A stretch of 16,693 nt of DNA from Bacteroidales bacterium (lineage in GTDB: Bacteria > Bacteroidota > Bacteroidia > Bacteroidales > UBA932): contig JAEDLO010000032.1 in NCBI GenBank assembly GCA_016295245.1, positions 1 to 16,693 on the forward strand. The letters run 5' to 3'. The notes under the pieces were generated by a model, which was not told the DNA's origin, ran no database searches, and saw only the letters and a list, made by a program, of their open reading frames with translations. Of the stretch, positions 1-10,300 are shown piece after piece (the stretch's first letter is position 1; each line of letters opens with the position of its first letter). The translations under genes were made by a program, and so were the position numbers.

Positions 1-1
1 T

Positions 2-3000
2 AGAATCAAAAAATCAACACTAATATTCTTGCTTCTCTTCAGTTCTCTGACGGGCTGGGGAGAGGACTTCAAAGTCAAACAATACACCTCTGACGACGGA
101 CTTCCGGACAACTCCATCCGCACCATTCTGCAAGACAGCCAAGGCTTCATCTGGCTGGGAATGGTCGGCAGCGGCCTGGTCCGCTATGACGGTCACAACT
201 TCCTGAGCATTCTGGAAAACGACAGAATCAACACCTTGTCCGAGGACGAGGCTGGACATTTGTGGATCAGTTCGATGAAAGGCGAGCCTCTATGCTACGA
301 CTTGAAGACAGAGACCTTTGTGGATTTCACTCCTGAAGGAACCTGTCCCAGATACAAGCTGATCAACCACATAGGAGACCTAACCTGGCTATGGGACAGA
401 AATCTTGGCTGTACAGTCGTTTCCGGCAAAGGAACCGAGCTCAAATCGCAAAGACTTGACAGCTACAACTCCACCTTGCCTGACAACCGTGTCAACTACA
501 TTCTCGGAGGGGCCGGAGGACGGGTTTGGATAGGAACAAGAAAAGGCCTGGCATACTTCAGGGACGGCAACAGCACAATCGTGGACGCGACGCTGGATTT
601 CATCTCCGGGACAATCATAGGCGGCATCGATTACCATATTACCCGTGACGGACAGGTCTATACCCTTGCACAGGACGGTCTGAGTCTCGAATATGCGGCG
701 TCCCTGGACCTTGGCGATGATGCAATCAGCGCAGTCGCCGGCACCGGCAGGCAGTGGTTAATCCAGAGCCGCGATTCCGGAGCCTTCCTGTTTGACACAG
801 ACAACCTTGTCTTCATCCCCGCTCCGAAAGAATGGAATATTCCGAGAGGAAGAGTTGAAAACGACCGCCAGGGCAACAGTTACATTACAAATGGCAGTGG
901 AAACATCCTCTTCTTTGACAGATCCGGAGGCGGAATCCACAAGATTATCGTTCCAGATGACGGCGAGAACACACATTCTGAACGTTTCAGATACCATAGG
1001 ACCAGCGAAGGCACACTTTGGATAACGGAGAGAACTTCAGGACTCTACCGTTATGATATAGAGAAGAATGAGCTCAGCAGGATTGACTTCAACAATAATT
1101 CGCGAAACAATCCCAACAATGTACTGCTCTACACCATCGAAGACCGGGAAGGAAATCTCTGGTCTGCCAGCGAGTTCTACGGCATTTTCAAACTCGTTCC
1201 GGTAAGCCGCGGCGTAAGCTTCATCAACTTCGGGAAAAACATTGACGCCAACCGGATATGTATGGTGTCAACCGCTTCAAACCGTGAAGTGTGGGTTTCT
1301 TCGGAAGAGCGCAAGTTATACTCTTTCTCTGCCGATCTGAAACAGCTGAAATCGGAACTTACAGTACCAGCCCTGACAAACGGATTAGTGAAGCTTTCCG
1401 ACGGACGCTTTGCTTTCTCCACTATGGGAGAAGGCCTGGTAGTGGGTTGGGACCGCTATAACGCTGACAACTCACCGATTGGCAACTACATTTATTGCGG
1501 CCTTGAAGATTCCAAATCCCGGATCTGGGTCGGAACCCTGTCATCCGGTCTTGCCGTCGGAATCAAAGACAAAAACGGCAAGTACAACTTCCGTTCCTTT
1601 GCGGACAATGATGACCAAAGATACTCGGTAAAGTCCCTGTGCCTTGACGGCAGAGGCAACATCTGGGCCGGCACCGAGCAGAACGGAGCCGTTTATTTCA
1701 ATCCTGATGAACTTTTGGGACTCGGAGATGATTACCAAACGGCTATCCATAAGGTGAATCTCGCCAGCGACAATATCTCAAACATATTCCTGGACAGCCG
1801 CAACAATCTCTGGTTGGCGGAATTGGGCTCCGGATTCTGCATTGTTTCGGGTGACGTCAGCGGCAACTACAAAATCACCCACTACGGGATGGAAAACGGC
1901 CTTATGAGCAGTATGGTCAACGGTTTCACCGAAGGCGCTGACGGATCGATATGGATTTCAACCAGCAACGGGCTCTCAAGAATGGATCCTCAAAGCGGCA
2001 CCATAACCAATCATACCCTTTCCAGCGAGGTGCTGCGCAACCTCTGCAACACTGGAGCGATCAGGACGCTGCGTGACGGACGCATCGCGGTAGGCACCGG
2101 CGGCGGCCTGGCAATCGTGGACCCGGAAGAAATCGCCGCGCGTCAACCCCGTGAGGGCAAGCTCCGTCTCACTGAATTCAGGCTGGGAGGCGTCAAAGTC
2201 GGCCCGGGCGATGCTGATTACCCGGCAGAACTGGCTGTAGGCTATCTGGACGGGATCACCCTGCCATTCAAGCAAAACAATTTCACCATCTGCTTTTCTT
2301 CGATGGATTACGCCCAGAATGTCAGTTACGACTTCAAACTCGAAGGCTACGACAACGACTGGAGCCACAGTGCTTCCGACGGTTCGGCCACCTATAGGAA
2401 TGTCCGACCGGGCAAGTACACTTTTCTCGTGCACATCAGCGGACGGGAAGAAGAAGGAAACAGCATACGCTTCAACATTAAGATCAAATATCCTCCACTC
2501 GCCTCTCCGGCAGCATTCGTGATATACCTGCTTCTCTTCCTGGCGGGTATCTCGGCAATTTTTTTAATCTTCCACAGAATCAGCAAGCTCAAGGCAAGGG
2601 CGGAAATGGAAAAGAGCCTTTCAGAATACAAGGCGACATTCTTCACCAATGTCTCCCACGAGTTCAGAACGCCTCTTACCCTGATAGTCAGTTCGCTGGA
2701 CGACATAAGGGCAAAATATTCCGACAGTATCGCCAATGACCGCTCGTTCAAGGTGATGGAAAAGGGCGCCGGGCGTTTACGCACCCTTGTCGAACAATTG
2801 TTGGAAATCAAGAAATTCAACGAGGAGAAACAGATTCTGCACCTTGAAAAGGCCGACATCGTACTCTTTATCCGCGACATCTACAACACCTTCCTCGACA
2901 GCGCGGCAGGAAGAAAAACCAGGTTCAGCTTCGAAAGCGGGAAAAACGCATTCATAATGCCTTTCGACAAGAGCGCTATGGACAAAATCGCCTTCAACCT

Positions 3001-4153
3001 GATTTCCAACGCCCTCAAATACACTCCTGAAGGGGGATCAATAAACATCAGCCTGAGCTTTACAGACAAGTTCCGCTTCAGAGTGACAGACACGGGAATA
3101 GGCGTGGCTGAAAACTTGCGTGAACACCTTTTCGACCGCTTTGTCAAGGGAGACAGCGGAGCGGACAGCGTGGGTCTGGGACTGAGCCTCACCAAGGCGC
3201 TTGTGGAGAACCACAAAGGCAGCATCAGCTATGAACCCAACCCGGGCGGCGGCTCGATTTTCACCGTCACCCTGCCTCTGGACATCAACGCATACAGCGA
3301 AGAGGACTTCATTATCCAGTCTGCCATCATCGAAGACGACGACATAGAGTTCAACTTTGAAAAGCCGCTCAATCCCCAGACTATACTTGTCATCGAAGAC
3401 GACAGTGACATCCGTAACATAATGATCGAGGCCCTGGGCGAATACTTCAATGTACTCAGCGCATCCGACGGCGAGAAAGGTCTGGCGATACTTGAGGAAG
3501 GAACCCCTGTAGAACTCATTGTCTCCGACATTATGATGCCGGGCATCTCCGGCTTCGAAGTCACTGAAAAGGTCAAGTCTGATTTTGCGACCTGCCACAT
3601 CCCCGTCATCCTGCTGACCTCCCTGTCAGGCAACGAAGACCGCTATGAAGGCGCTCGCAGAGGCGCTGACGCATTTATCACCAAGCCTTTCAGCAAGAAG
3701 TACATCCTGATGAAGATCATCAAGCTCCTGGAGCAGAGGTCCAAACTTCGGGAGAAGTACTCGAGCGACCTGTCACTGCGCCCTGACGTCCTTTGCAACA
3801 ACAAGATAGACAGGGATTTCCTCGACAAAATCGAAAGCATAATGGAGAAGCATCTTGGAGACACGATGTTCTCTATGGACGCCTTTGCCGAGGAATTGAA
3901 TATGGGCCGCACCGCCTTCTATTCGAAGGTCAGCTCGGTCACAGGCTACTCGCCTAACAATTACATAAAGATATTCAGGATGAAGAAAGCCGCGGAACTG
4001 ATAAGCACAGGCAGATTCACGGCTGCGGAAATAGCGTACAAAGTAGGCATCAAGGACGCAAGTTATTTCACCAAACTCTTCAAGGAGCAGTTCGGAATGA
4101 CGCCTAAGGAATATCTCAAACAGGCCAGGGAAAAGGGGCCGGAAGCTCAATAA
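2..4153 (+). CDS. Hybrid two-component system (HTCS) sensor histidine kinase/response regulator, 5' end outside window
   Basis: This is a membrane-spanning one-protein signalling system that senses a glycan fragment in the periplasm and activates nearby polysaccharide-utilisation genes. The frame is open to the left edge. Codons from nt 2 read RIKKSTLIFLLLFSSLTGWG, a signal peptide, so the true start lies a few codons upstream and the TTG at 29 is not the start. Counting from nt 2: Reg_prop propeller repeats about 30-740 (recurrent IWLG/IWVGT-like motifs), Y_Y_Y domain about 754-833, one membrane helix about 836-859, HisKA with SHEFRTP (phospho-His 886), HATPase with N-box NLISNALKY (Asn 999), DTGIGV and GLGLSL, a receiver domain with phospho-acceptor Asp 1176 and Lys 1228 (TKPF), then a C-terminal AraC-type double helix-turn-helix from about 1293. 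All key residues are present. The downstream enzymes suggest an RG-I oligosaccharide ligand; this is inferred, as ligand specificity cannot be read from sequence. Confidence 0.96.
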   Translation, partial: RIKKSTLIFLLLFSSLTGWGEDFKVKQYTSDDGLPDNSIRTILQDSQGFIWLGMVGSGLVRYDGHNFLSILENDRINTLSEDEAGHLWISSMKGEPLCYDLKTETFVDFTPEGTCPRYKLINHIGDLTWLWDRNLGCTVVSGKGTELKSQRLDSYNSTLPDNRVNYILGGAGGRVWIGTRKGLAYFRDGNSTIVDATLDFISGTIIGGIDYHITRDGQVYTLAQDGLSLEYAASLDLGDDAISAVAGTGRQWLIQSRDSGAFLFDTDNLVFIPAPKEWNIPRGRVENDRQGNSYITNGSGNILFFDRSGGGIHKIIVPDDGENTHSERFRYHRTSEGTLWITERTSGLYRYDIEKNELSRIDFNNNSRNNPNNVLLYTIEDREGNLWSASEFYGIFKLVPVSRGVSFINFGKNIDANRICMVSTASNREVWVSSEERKLYSFSADLKQLKSELTVPALTNGLVKLSDGRFAFSTMGEGLVVGWDRYNADNSPIGNYIYCGLEDSKSRIWVGTLSSGLAVGIKDKNGKYNFRSFADNDDQRYSVKSLCLDGRGNIWAGTEQNGAVYFNPDELLGLGDDYQTAIHKVNLASDNISNIFLDSRNNLWLAELGSGFCIVSGDVSGNYKITHYGMENGLMSSMVNGFTEGADGSIWISTSNGLSRMDPQSGTITNHTLSSEVLRNLCNTGAIRTLRDGRIAVGTGGGLAIVDPEEIAARQPREGKLRLTEFRLGGVKVGPGDADYPAELAVGYLDGITLPFKQNNFTICFSSMDYAQNVSYDFKLEGYDNDWSHSASDGSATYRNVRPGKYTFLVHISGREEEGNSIRFNIKIKYPPLASPAAFVIYLLLFLAGISAIFLIFHRISKLKARAEMEKSLSEYKATFFTNVSHEFRTPLTLIVSSLDDIRAKYSDSIANDRSFKVMEKGAGRLRTLVEQLLEIKKFNEEKQILHLEKADIVLFIRDIYNTFLDSAAGRKTRFSFESGKNAFIMPFDKSAMDKIAFNLISNALKYTPEGGSINISLSFTDKFRFRVTDTGIGVAENLREHLFDRFVKGDSGADSVGLGLSLTKALVENHKGSISYEPNPGGGSIFTVTLPLDINAYSEEDFIIQSAIIEDDDIEFNFEKPLNPQTILVIEDDSDIRNIMIEALGEYFNVLSASDGEKGLAILEEGTPVELIVSDIMMPGISGFEVTEKVKSDFATCHIPVILLTSLSGNEDRYEGARRGADAFITKPFSKKYILMKIIKLLEQRSKLREKYSSDLSLRPDVLCNNKIDRDFLDKIESIMEKHLGDTMFSMDAFAEELNMGRTAFYSKVSSVTGYSPNNYIKIFRMKKAAELISTGRFTAAEIAYKVGIKDASYFTKLFKEQFGMTPKEYLKQAREKGPEAQ

Positions 4154-4154
4154 A

Positions 4155-4184
4155 AAAAGGGAGGCTTCACAGCGTCCCTATTTT
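4155..4184 (+). terminator. Weak candidate terminator after the HTCS gene
   Basis: Directly after the HTCS stop codon, an A run followed by AGGGA can pair with TCCCT (4175-4179) around a 12-base loop, and a short TTTT run follows. The stem is only about 5 bp, with possible extension by A-T pairs. Termination here is plausible but not strong. Confidence 0.35.
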
Positions 4185-4223
4185 GAAATGAATTAGTATT
4201 GTATTTGGTTATAGTTTTATTGT

Positions 4224-4233
4224 TGCAAAGGTA
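4224..4233 (-). promoter_or_regulatory. Minus-strand TAnnTTTG box (TACCTTTGCA)
   Basis: Read on the minus strand, this site is TACCTTTGCA, a perfect match to the Bacteroidetes -7 element TAnnTTTG. It would drive transcription leftward, antisense to the 3' end of the HTCS gene. No TTTG-like -33 box is seen 18-21 bases upstream on that strand, so promoter activity is uncertain. No convincing plus-strand promoter for the enzyme operon was found in the 4154-4362 region. Confidence 0.3.
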
Positions 4234-4362
4234 TCCTTTTCCCTTTAAAACGCACTATCAACTGAATTCGTATGGACAAATGTACCATCAATACGGATTA
4301 TTCTCATAATTTGGGCTTTTATTATTATATTAGCGGTTTGAATACCAACAACACCGCATAAT

Positions 4363-7300
4363 ATGATGAACAAGTCCAGATTCTTTGCCCTTGCAGCGGC
4401 CCTTATTCTCTCTACGGGATTCATCGGCAAGGCTCAACAGACAGAACGATTCTACCTTTCAGGCACAGGAAGTGACGACACCACAACTTGGGAATTCAAG
4501 TGTTCGGCCGGTAACAGAAGTGGAGTATGGTCCACCATCCAGGTCCCTTCCCAGTGGGAACAGCAGGGCTTCGGCGAGTATGATTACGGTCGCCATTTAG
4601 GCACCGCGCCGACTCTTCTCAACGAAGAAGGCTACTACCGCTACCGTTTTCAGCTTCCCCGCAACTGGAAAGGCAAAACCATCAAAATAGTCTTCGAAGG
4701 CGTAATGACTGACGCCCAGGTCAAAATCAACGGGCAGTCGGCAGGCCCTGTCCACCAGGGAGGCTTCTACCGCTTCGAGTATGATGTCACCAAACTGCTT
4801 CGCAGCGGCAGCAACCTGCTCGAGGTGAAAGTCAGCAAGGAAAGCGCCAACGCATCTGTCAACAACGCTGAAAGGCACGCCGACTGGTGGAACTTCGGAG
4901 GTATCTACCGCCCGGTTTACCTGAGCGCAAGCCCGAAGCAGAATATCAGCCACTTCGCCGTTGACGCAAAGGCGGACGGCGCTATGAACGTGGCTGTCGA
5001 GCTTGCAGGCGCCCCTCAGGGCAGCTCTCTTCGCTACACCCTGGTAGACGGCGACAAGACCGTCGGCAGCAGCGTGCTGGCTTCAGGCAAAGGCGAAAGC
5101 TTCACCCACAGCCTCAAGTGGGAGGGCGTCAAGACCTGGGACTGCGAGCATCCTAACCTTTATACCCTCAAGATTGACCTCCTCTCCGACAAGGGCAAGA
5201 TTCTCCACAGCGTCTCCGAGCGCATCGGCTTCAGGACAGTCGAGCTCCGCGTGCGCGACGGTCTGTATGTCAACGGTGTCAAGCTGGTGCTCAAGGGCGT
5301 AAACCGCCACGTCTTCCATCCTCAGAGCGGCCGCTGCTCGAACAAGTCGGCCAGCCTTGCTGATGCGCTGCTCATCAAGGATATGAATATGAACGCAGTG
5401 CGTTCGCACTACCCGCCGGACGAGCACTTCCTCGACGTATGCGACTCACTCGGCCTCTTCTACCTCGACGAGCTTGCAGGATGGCACGGCCGCTATGACG
5501 ACGCGGTGGGCCCTCAGCTCGTGCGCGAGATGGTCAGAAAAGACGTCAACCATCCGAGCATCATCCTTTGGGACAACGGCAACGAGGGAGGATGGAACAC
5601 CAAGCTCGACAAACTCTTCTACGAGTACGACCCTCAACAGCGCCACGTGATTCATCCTTGGGCTGACTTCGACGATCTCGACACCCACCATTACCCGACC
5701 TACCTGACCGGAGTGGGAAGGTTCACCAACGGTTACAAGGTGTTTATGCCTACTGAGTTTATGCACACCAACTCCGACCAGGGCGGCGGAGCAGGCCTCG
5801 AGGACTTCTGGGACAACTGGACCCGCCATCCTCTCTTTGCCGGTGGCTTCATCTGGGCCTTCGTGGACGAGTCCATCGAGCGCCGCGATATGGACGACAA
5901 GCTCGACTGCCACTTCGATATGGGTAATGACGGCCTCGTCGGACCTTACCGTGAAAAAGAAGGCAGTTACTACGCAGTCAAGCACATCTGGTCGCCTGTC
6001 CAGATACGTGACCTTTTCATCACCCCTTCTTTCAAGGGAGACTTCTACATAACGAATAAATATCTCTTCTCCGACTTGAGCGAGGTAAAGATGGTTTACC
6101 GCCTCAAGAGGATACAGAACCCGGCAGAAGGCGCCGGTTCGAGCGTGAGCGCCAAGGGTGAGATCAAAGTGCCTGTCCTCGCGCCAAACACCACCGGCAT
6201 CATGCATCTCGACCTGCCGGAAGGCTTCTTCGACAACGATCTCCTCGAGCTTGAGGCCTTTGCCGCCGACGGCAGCAGCATCTGCACCTGGACCTGGCCT
6301 ATCCGCTATGCCAACGACTACTTCAAGCGCCACAATCCTTTCCGTCCTGCCTCAGGCAAGGCCGGCATCAAGGAGGAAGGCGGCTCCGTCAAGCTATGCG
6401 CTGCAGGACTCAGCGCCGGCTTCAACCCTGAAAACGGAAACCTGGAGTCTCTCGAGCTCAACGGCAAGAAGCTCCCGTTCGGCAATATGCGCCCAGTGGG
6501 TATGAAGATGCGCTTTGTCAGCGCAAGCCACCGCCTCGACGGCGATGACGCCGTATTCGTAGCCAAGTACCTGGGAGCCGTTGACTCAATTGTATGGCGT
6601 ATGAAACCGGACGGCAAGCTCGGTATGGACGCCGTGCTGCTGAACCGCGACAACGGCGGCATCAGGGGAGGCTTTGACGACGGCTTCACCGACACAAATG
6701 TCAAGGATCTGGGCTTCGCCTTCGACTTCCCTGAAAGTGCCGTAAAGAGTATGGACTGGATGGGAAGGGGCCCATACAGGGTATGGAAGAACCGCCAGAG
6801 GGGCCACAACATAGACTTCTGGAGCAAAGACTACAACAACACCATCACCGCAAGGGCTGTCAAGGGGGAACTCGAATACCCGGAGTTCAAGGGTTACCAC
6901 GCCAACATCTATTGGGCAAGGCTCAACTCTGACGAATACCCTATGACCGTTTACAGCGAGACCGACGGACTCTTCTTCAAGGTCTTCAACCTTGACGAGC
7001 CTGAGGACTCCCCTGCTCCAATCTTCCCGCAGCTGCCGGAGGGAGACCTCGCCTTCCTGCTTGACATCCAGGCAATCAAGAGTTTCAAGTCCATCCCTCA
7101 ACAGGGTCCGAAGAGCCAGCCGGGCAACATCCGCATCAAGTCCGGAGACGAAGGCTTGAGGATGACACTGTGGTTCGACTTTCTCAAAGAGCAGCCAAAG
7201 CCCTCATACAGGGCCGAAAAGCTCCGTATGGAGAAACTCGGCCGGGGTCTTGTAGCCGTAAGACATCAGGCCGGAAAGGCCTTCCTGAGCTGGCGCTACC

Positions 7301-10300
7301 TTAGTAGCGACGCCTCATACCTTGCCTTTGACGTCTATCGCAACGGACGAAAAATCAATTCCAAGCCCATCAGCGACAGGACCTGGTTCATCGACGAGAA
7401 CGCCCCTGACAAGGATATAGTCTATGAAGTGAAGCCTATAGGCGGACAGTTTCCCGCAGGAACTTTCACCCTTGCCAAAGACGCCGTCAAGCCTTATCTC
7501 GACATCCCTATAGAAGCTCCGGCCGACCAGATTATGCCTGACGGCCAGACAGCCCGCTACTCGCCCGGGGACTGCTCGCTTGGAGACGCCGACGGGGACG
7601 GGGAATATGAGCTTTTCCTCAAGTGGGATCCCAGCAACGCCCACGACAACGCCCACAACGGCTATACCGGAACCGTATTCATCGATTGCCTGAAACTCAG
7701 CGGCGAGAGGCTTTGGAGAATTGACCTTGGACGCAATATTCGCGCTGGAGCACACTACACCCAGTTTATGGTCTATGACCTCGACGGCGACGGCTGTGCG
7801 GAACTCGTCTGCAAGACAGCTGACGGCACCACTGACGCCGCAGGCACCGTCCTGGGCGACAAGGATGCCGATTACCGCGTACACGACAAGGCCCTCGTCG
7901 GCCGCATTATGTCAGGCCCCGAATACCTCAGCGTATTCGACGGGCGCAGCGGCAAGTTCGTCACCACGGTCGATTACCTTCCCGGTCGCGGTGAAAACGG
8001 CATCTGGGGCGACACCAAGGCAAACCGCTGCGACCGCTTCCTCGGCGCAATCGCCTACCTTGACGGCGAAAATCCGAGCGTAGTGATGTGCAGGGGCTAT
8101 TACACCCGCACCACCCTCTCAGCCTACGACTTCGACGGCAAGCAGCTCCGCCTCCGCTGGCACTTCGACTCCTTCAGCAAGCCCGAATACAAGGCCTTCG
8201 AAGGTCAGGGCAACCACAACCTGCGCGTTGCCGACGTGGACGGCGACGGCTGCGATGAAATCGTTTACGGCTCCTGCTGCATCGACCACGACGGCAGCGG
8301 CCTCTACTCCAACGGTCTGGGCCACGGAGACGCAATGCACATCGGCCAGATGATACCCGGTTCAGAGGCACTTCAAGTATGGATCGGACACGAGAATGAC
8401 GGCGTAGGCAGCGCCCTTGTAAATGCCCACGATGGTCAGATCATCACCCACATTCCCGCCAAAGGCGACATCGGTCGCTGTATGGCTGCCGACATCGACC
8501 CGACCAACCCGGGTTGGGAGATGTGGAGCCTGGGCACCGACGGCATCCTCAACTGGCAAGGCGAGAAGATTGCCGAAAAGGCCCCTTCCTGCAACTTTGC
8601 CATCTGGTGGGACGGCGACCTGTCAAGGGAGTTGCTCGACCGCAACTACATCGACAAGTTCAACCCCCAGACCCGCGGCTTCGACCGCATCGAGACCTTT
8701 GAGGGGGCAAGCAGCATAAACGGCACCAAGGCGACTCCGCTCATATCGGCGGACATCCTGGGCGACTGGCGCGAAGAGCTCGTCCTGCGCAGCGATGACG
8801 GCAAGTCCCTGAGGCTTTACCTCTCCACCATACCGACAGCATACCGCTTCCACTGTTTTATGGACGACCCGGTTTACCGCTGCTCAGTTGCAAACGAGAA
8901 CGTCTGCTACAACCAGCCGCCAGAGGCAAGTTTCTACTTCGGCGAAGACCTGAAGGAAGGACCGTTCCGCGGCACCCTCATCAAAAAGGCCTCAACACCG
9001 AAGGCAATCGAGCTGGACAACAGCTACAGCGACAACACTCCGGACTCGCTCGACATAGCAAAGACAGCACGGCCCGTAGCCGGCAGCTCACGCAAGGGCG
9101 ACAATCCCGTTCTCTTCCTTGTCGGAGACTCCACTATGCGTACCGGCACCAGGGGCAATGGAGACAACGGCCAGTGGGGTTGGGGCTACTATGCAGGTCA
9201 GTTCTTTGACCCCGAGCGCATAAGCGTCGAGAACCACGCCCTCGGAGGACTTTCCATCAGGACCTTCTACAACGGCTGGTGGCCGGATGTGCTCAAGGGC
9301 ATCCGAAAGGGAGACTACGTAATAATACAGCTCGGCCACAACGACAGCGGCCCATATGACACTCCGAAAGGCAGGTCATCGATACCGGGGACCGGAAACG
9401 AAAGCGTACAGGTCACCAAGGAGGACGGCAGCGTGGAAACTGTTCTCAGCTACGGCGAATACCTTCGCAGATTCATCTCCGATATCCGCAGCCGCGGAGC
9501 AATGCCTATAGTCTTCACCCTCACCCCGAGAAACCAATGGGACGACGGCCACATCCGCCGCAAGAACACCAGCTACAATGTCTGGATGAGGGAAGTTTGC
9601 AGCCAGACCGGCGCCCCTCTGATTGAATTCGAAGAGGAGAGCGCATCCGAGCTGGAGAGTTTCAGCCGGATGAAGGTTGACTATATGTTCTACAACGACA
9701 ACATCCACTCCAGCGAATACGGAGCCCGCAGAAACGCCCAGGTTGCGGCAAAGGTCCTTGCCAAGAGCAGCGAAACCGACCTCGGAAGCTACCTGCTTCC
9801 TTTCTCCGAAACCTTCCCTGTCCAGGAGTTCACCCGTCAGGAAGGCAAGCCTGTTCTCTTCGTGACCGGTGACAGTACAATCCAAAACAACGACTCCGAC
9901 CCTGACGGGATGTGGGGCTGGGGCAGCGTGCTCGACACCGTCTTCGACAGCGACAGGATTACCCTGGTGAACGCCGGCAAGGCCGGACGCAGCGCCAGGA
10001 CCTTCCTTGACGAAGGCCGCTGGGAAAAGGTTTACAACGCCCTCAGGCCTGGAGATTTCGTGGTCATCCAGTTCGGCCACAACGACTTCGGCGAAATCAG
10101 CACCGGAAGGGCGCGAGCCGATTTGCCGAACACCTCTGATGACACTGAAATCCACTTTATGCCTAACCACAAGTACCAGGTCATCCGCTCCTACGGCTGG
10201 TACCTGCGCAAATTCATAGACGAAGTCAGGGAAAAAGGAGCAACCCCTATCCTCGTAAGCTGCACTCCGCGCAACGAGTGGCCGGAAGGCAAGATTGAAA

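Noticed and set aside
29..31. TTG as the start codon of the HTCS gene
   Set aside because: The frame continues upstream to the window edge, and the upstream residues RIKKSTLIF supply the basic and hydrophobic start of a signal peptide that a TTG start would cut in half.
4326..4362. Plus-strand promoter-like strings (TAATTTGG, TAGCGGTTTG) before the GH2 fusion
   Set aside because: None has the TAnnTTTG spacing together with a -33 box, so no plus-strand promoter is called there.
4245..4430. Minus-strand 61-codon frame spanning the intergenic region
   Set aside because: It begins inside the signal peptide of the fusion gene, has no promoter at its own start, and its translation matches nothing I recognise.
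5446..6333. Minus-strand open frame of 295 codons opposite the GH2 TIM barrel
   Set aside because: It lies antisense to the GH2 active-site region and its translation resembles no protein family. It is treated as a mirror of the coding strand.
7585..8250. DxDxDG repeats as a dockerin or EF-hand scaffold module
   Set aside because: They lie within the PL11 lyase fold, where calcium-type loops of this kind are expected. No paired 22-residue dockerin repeat is present.
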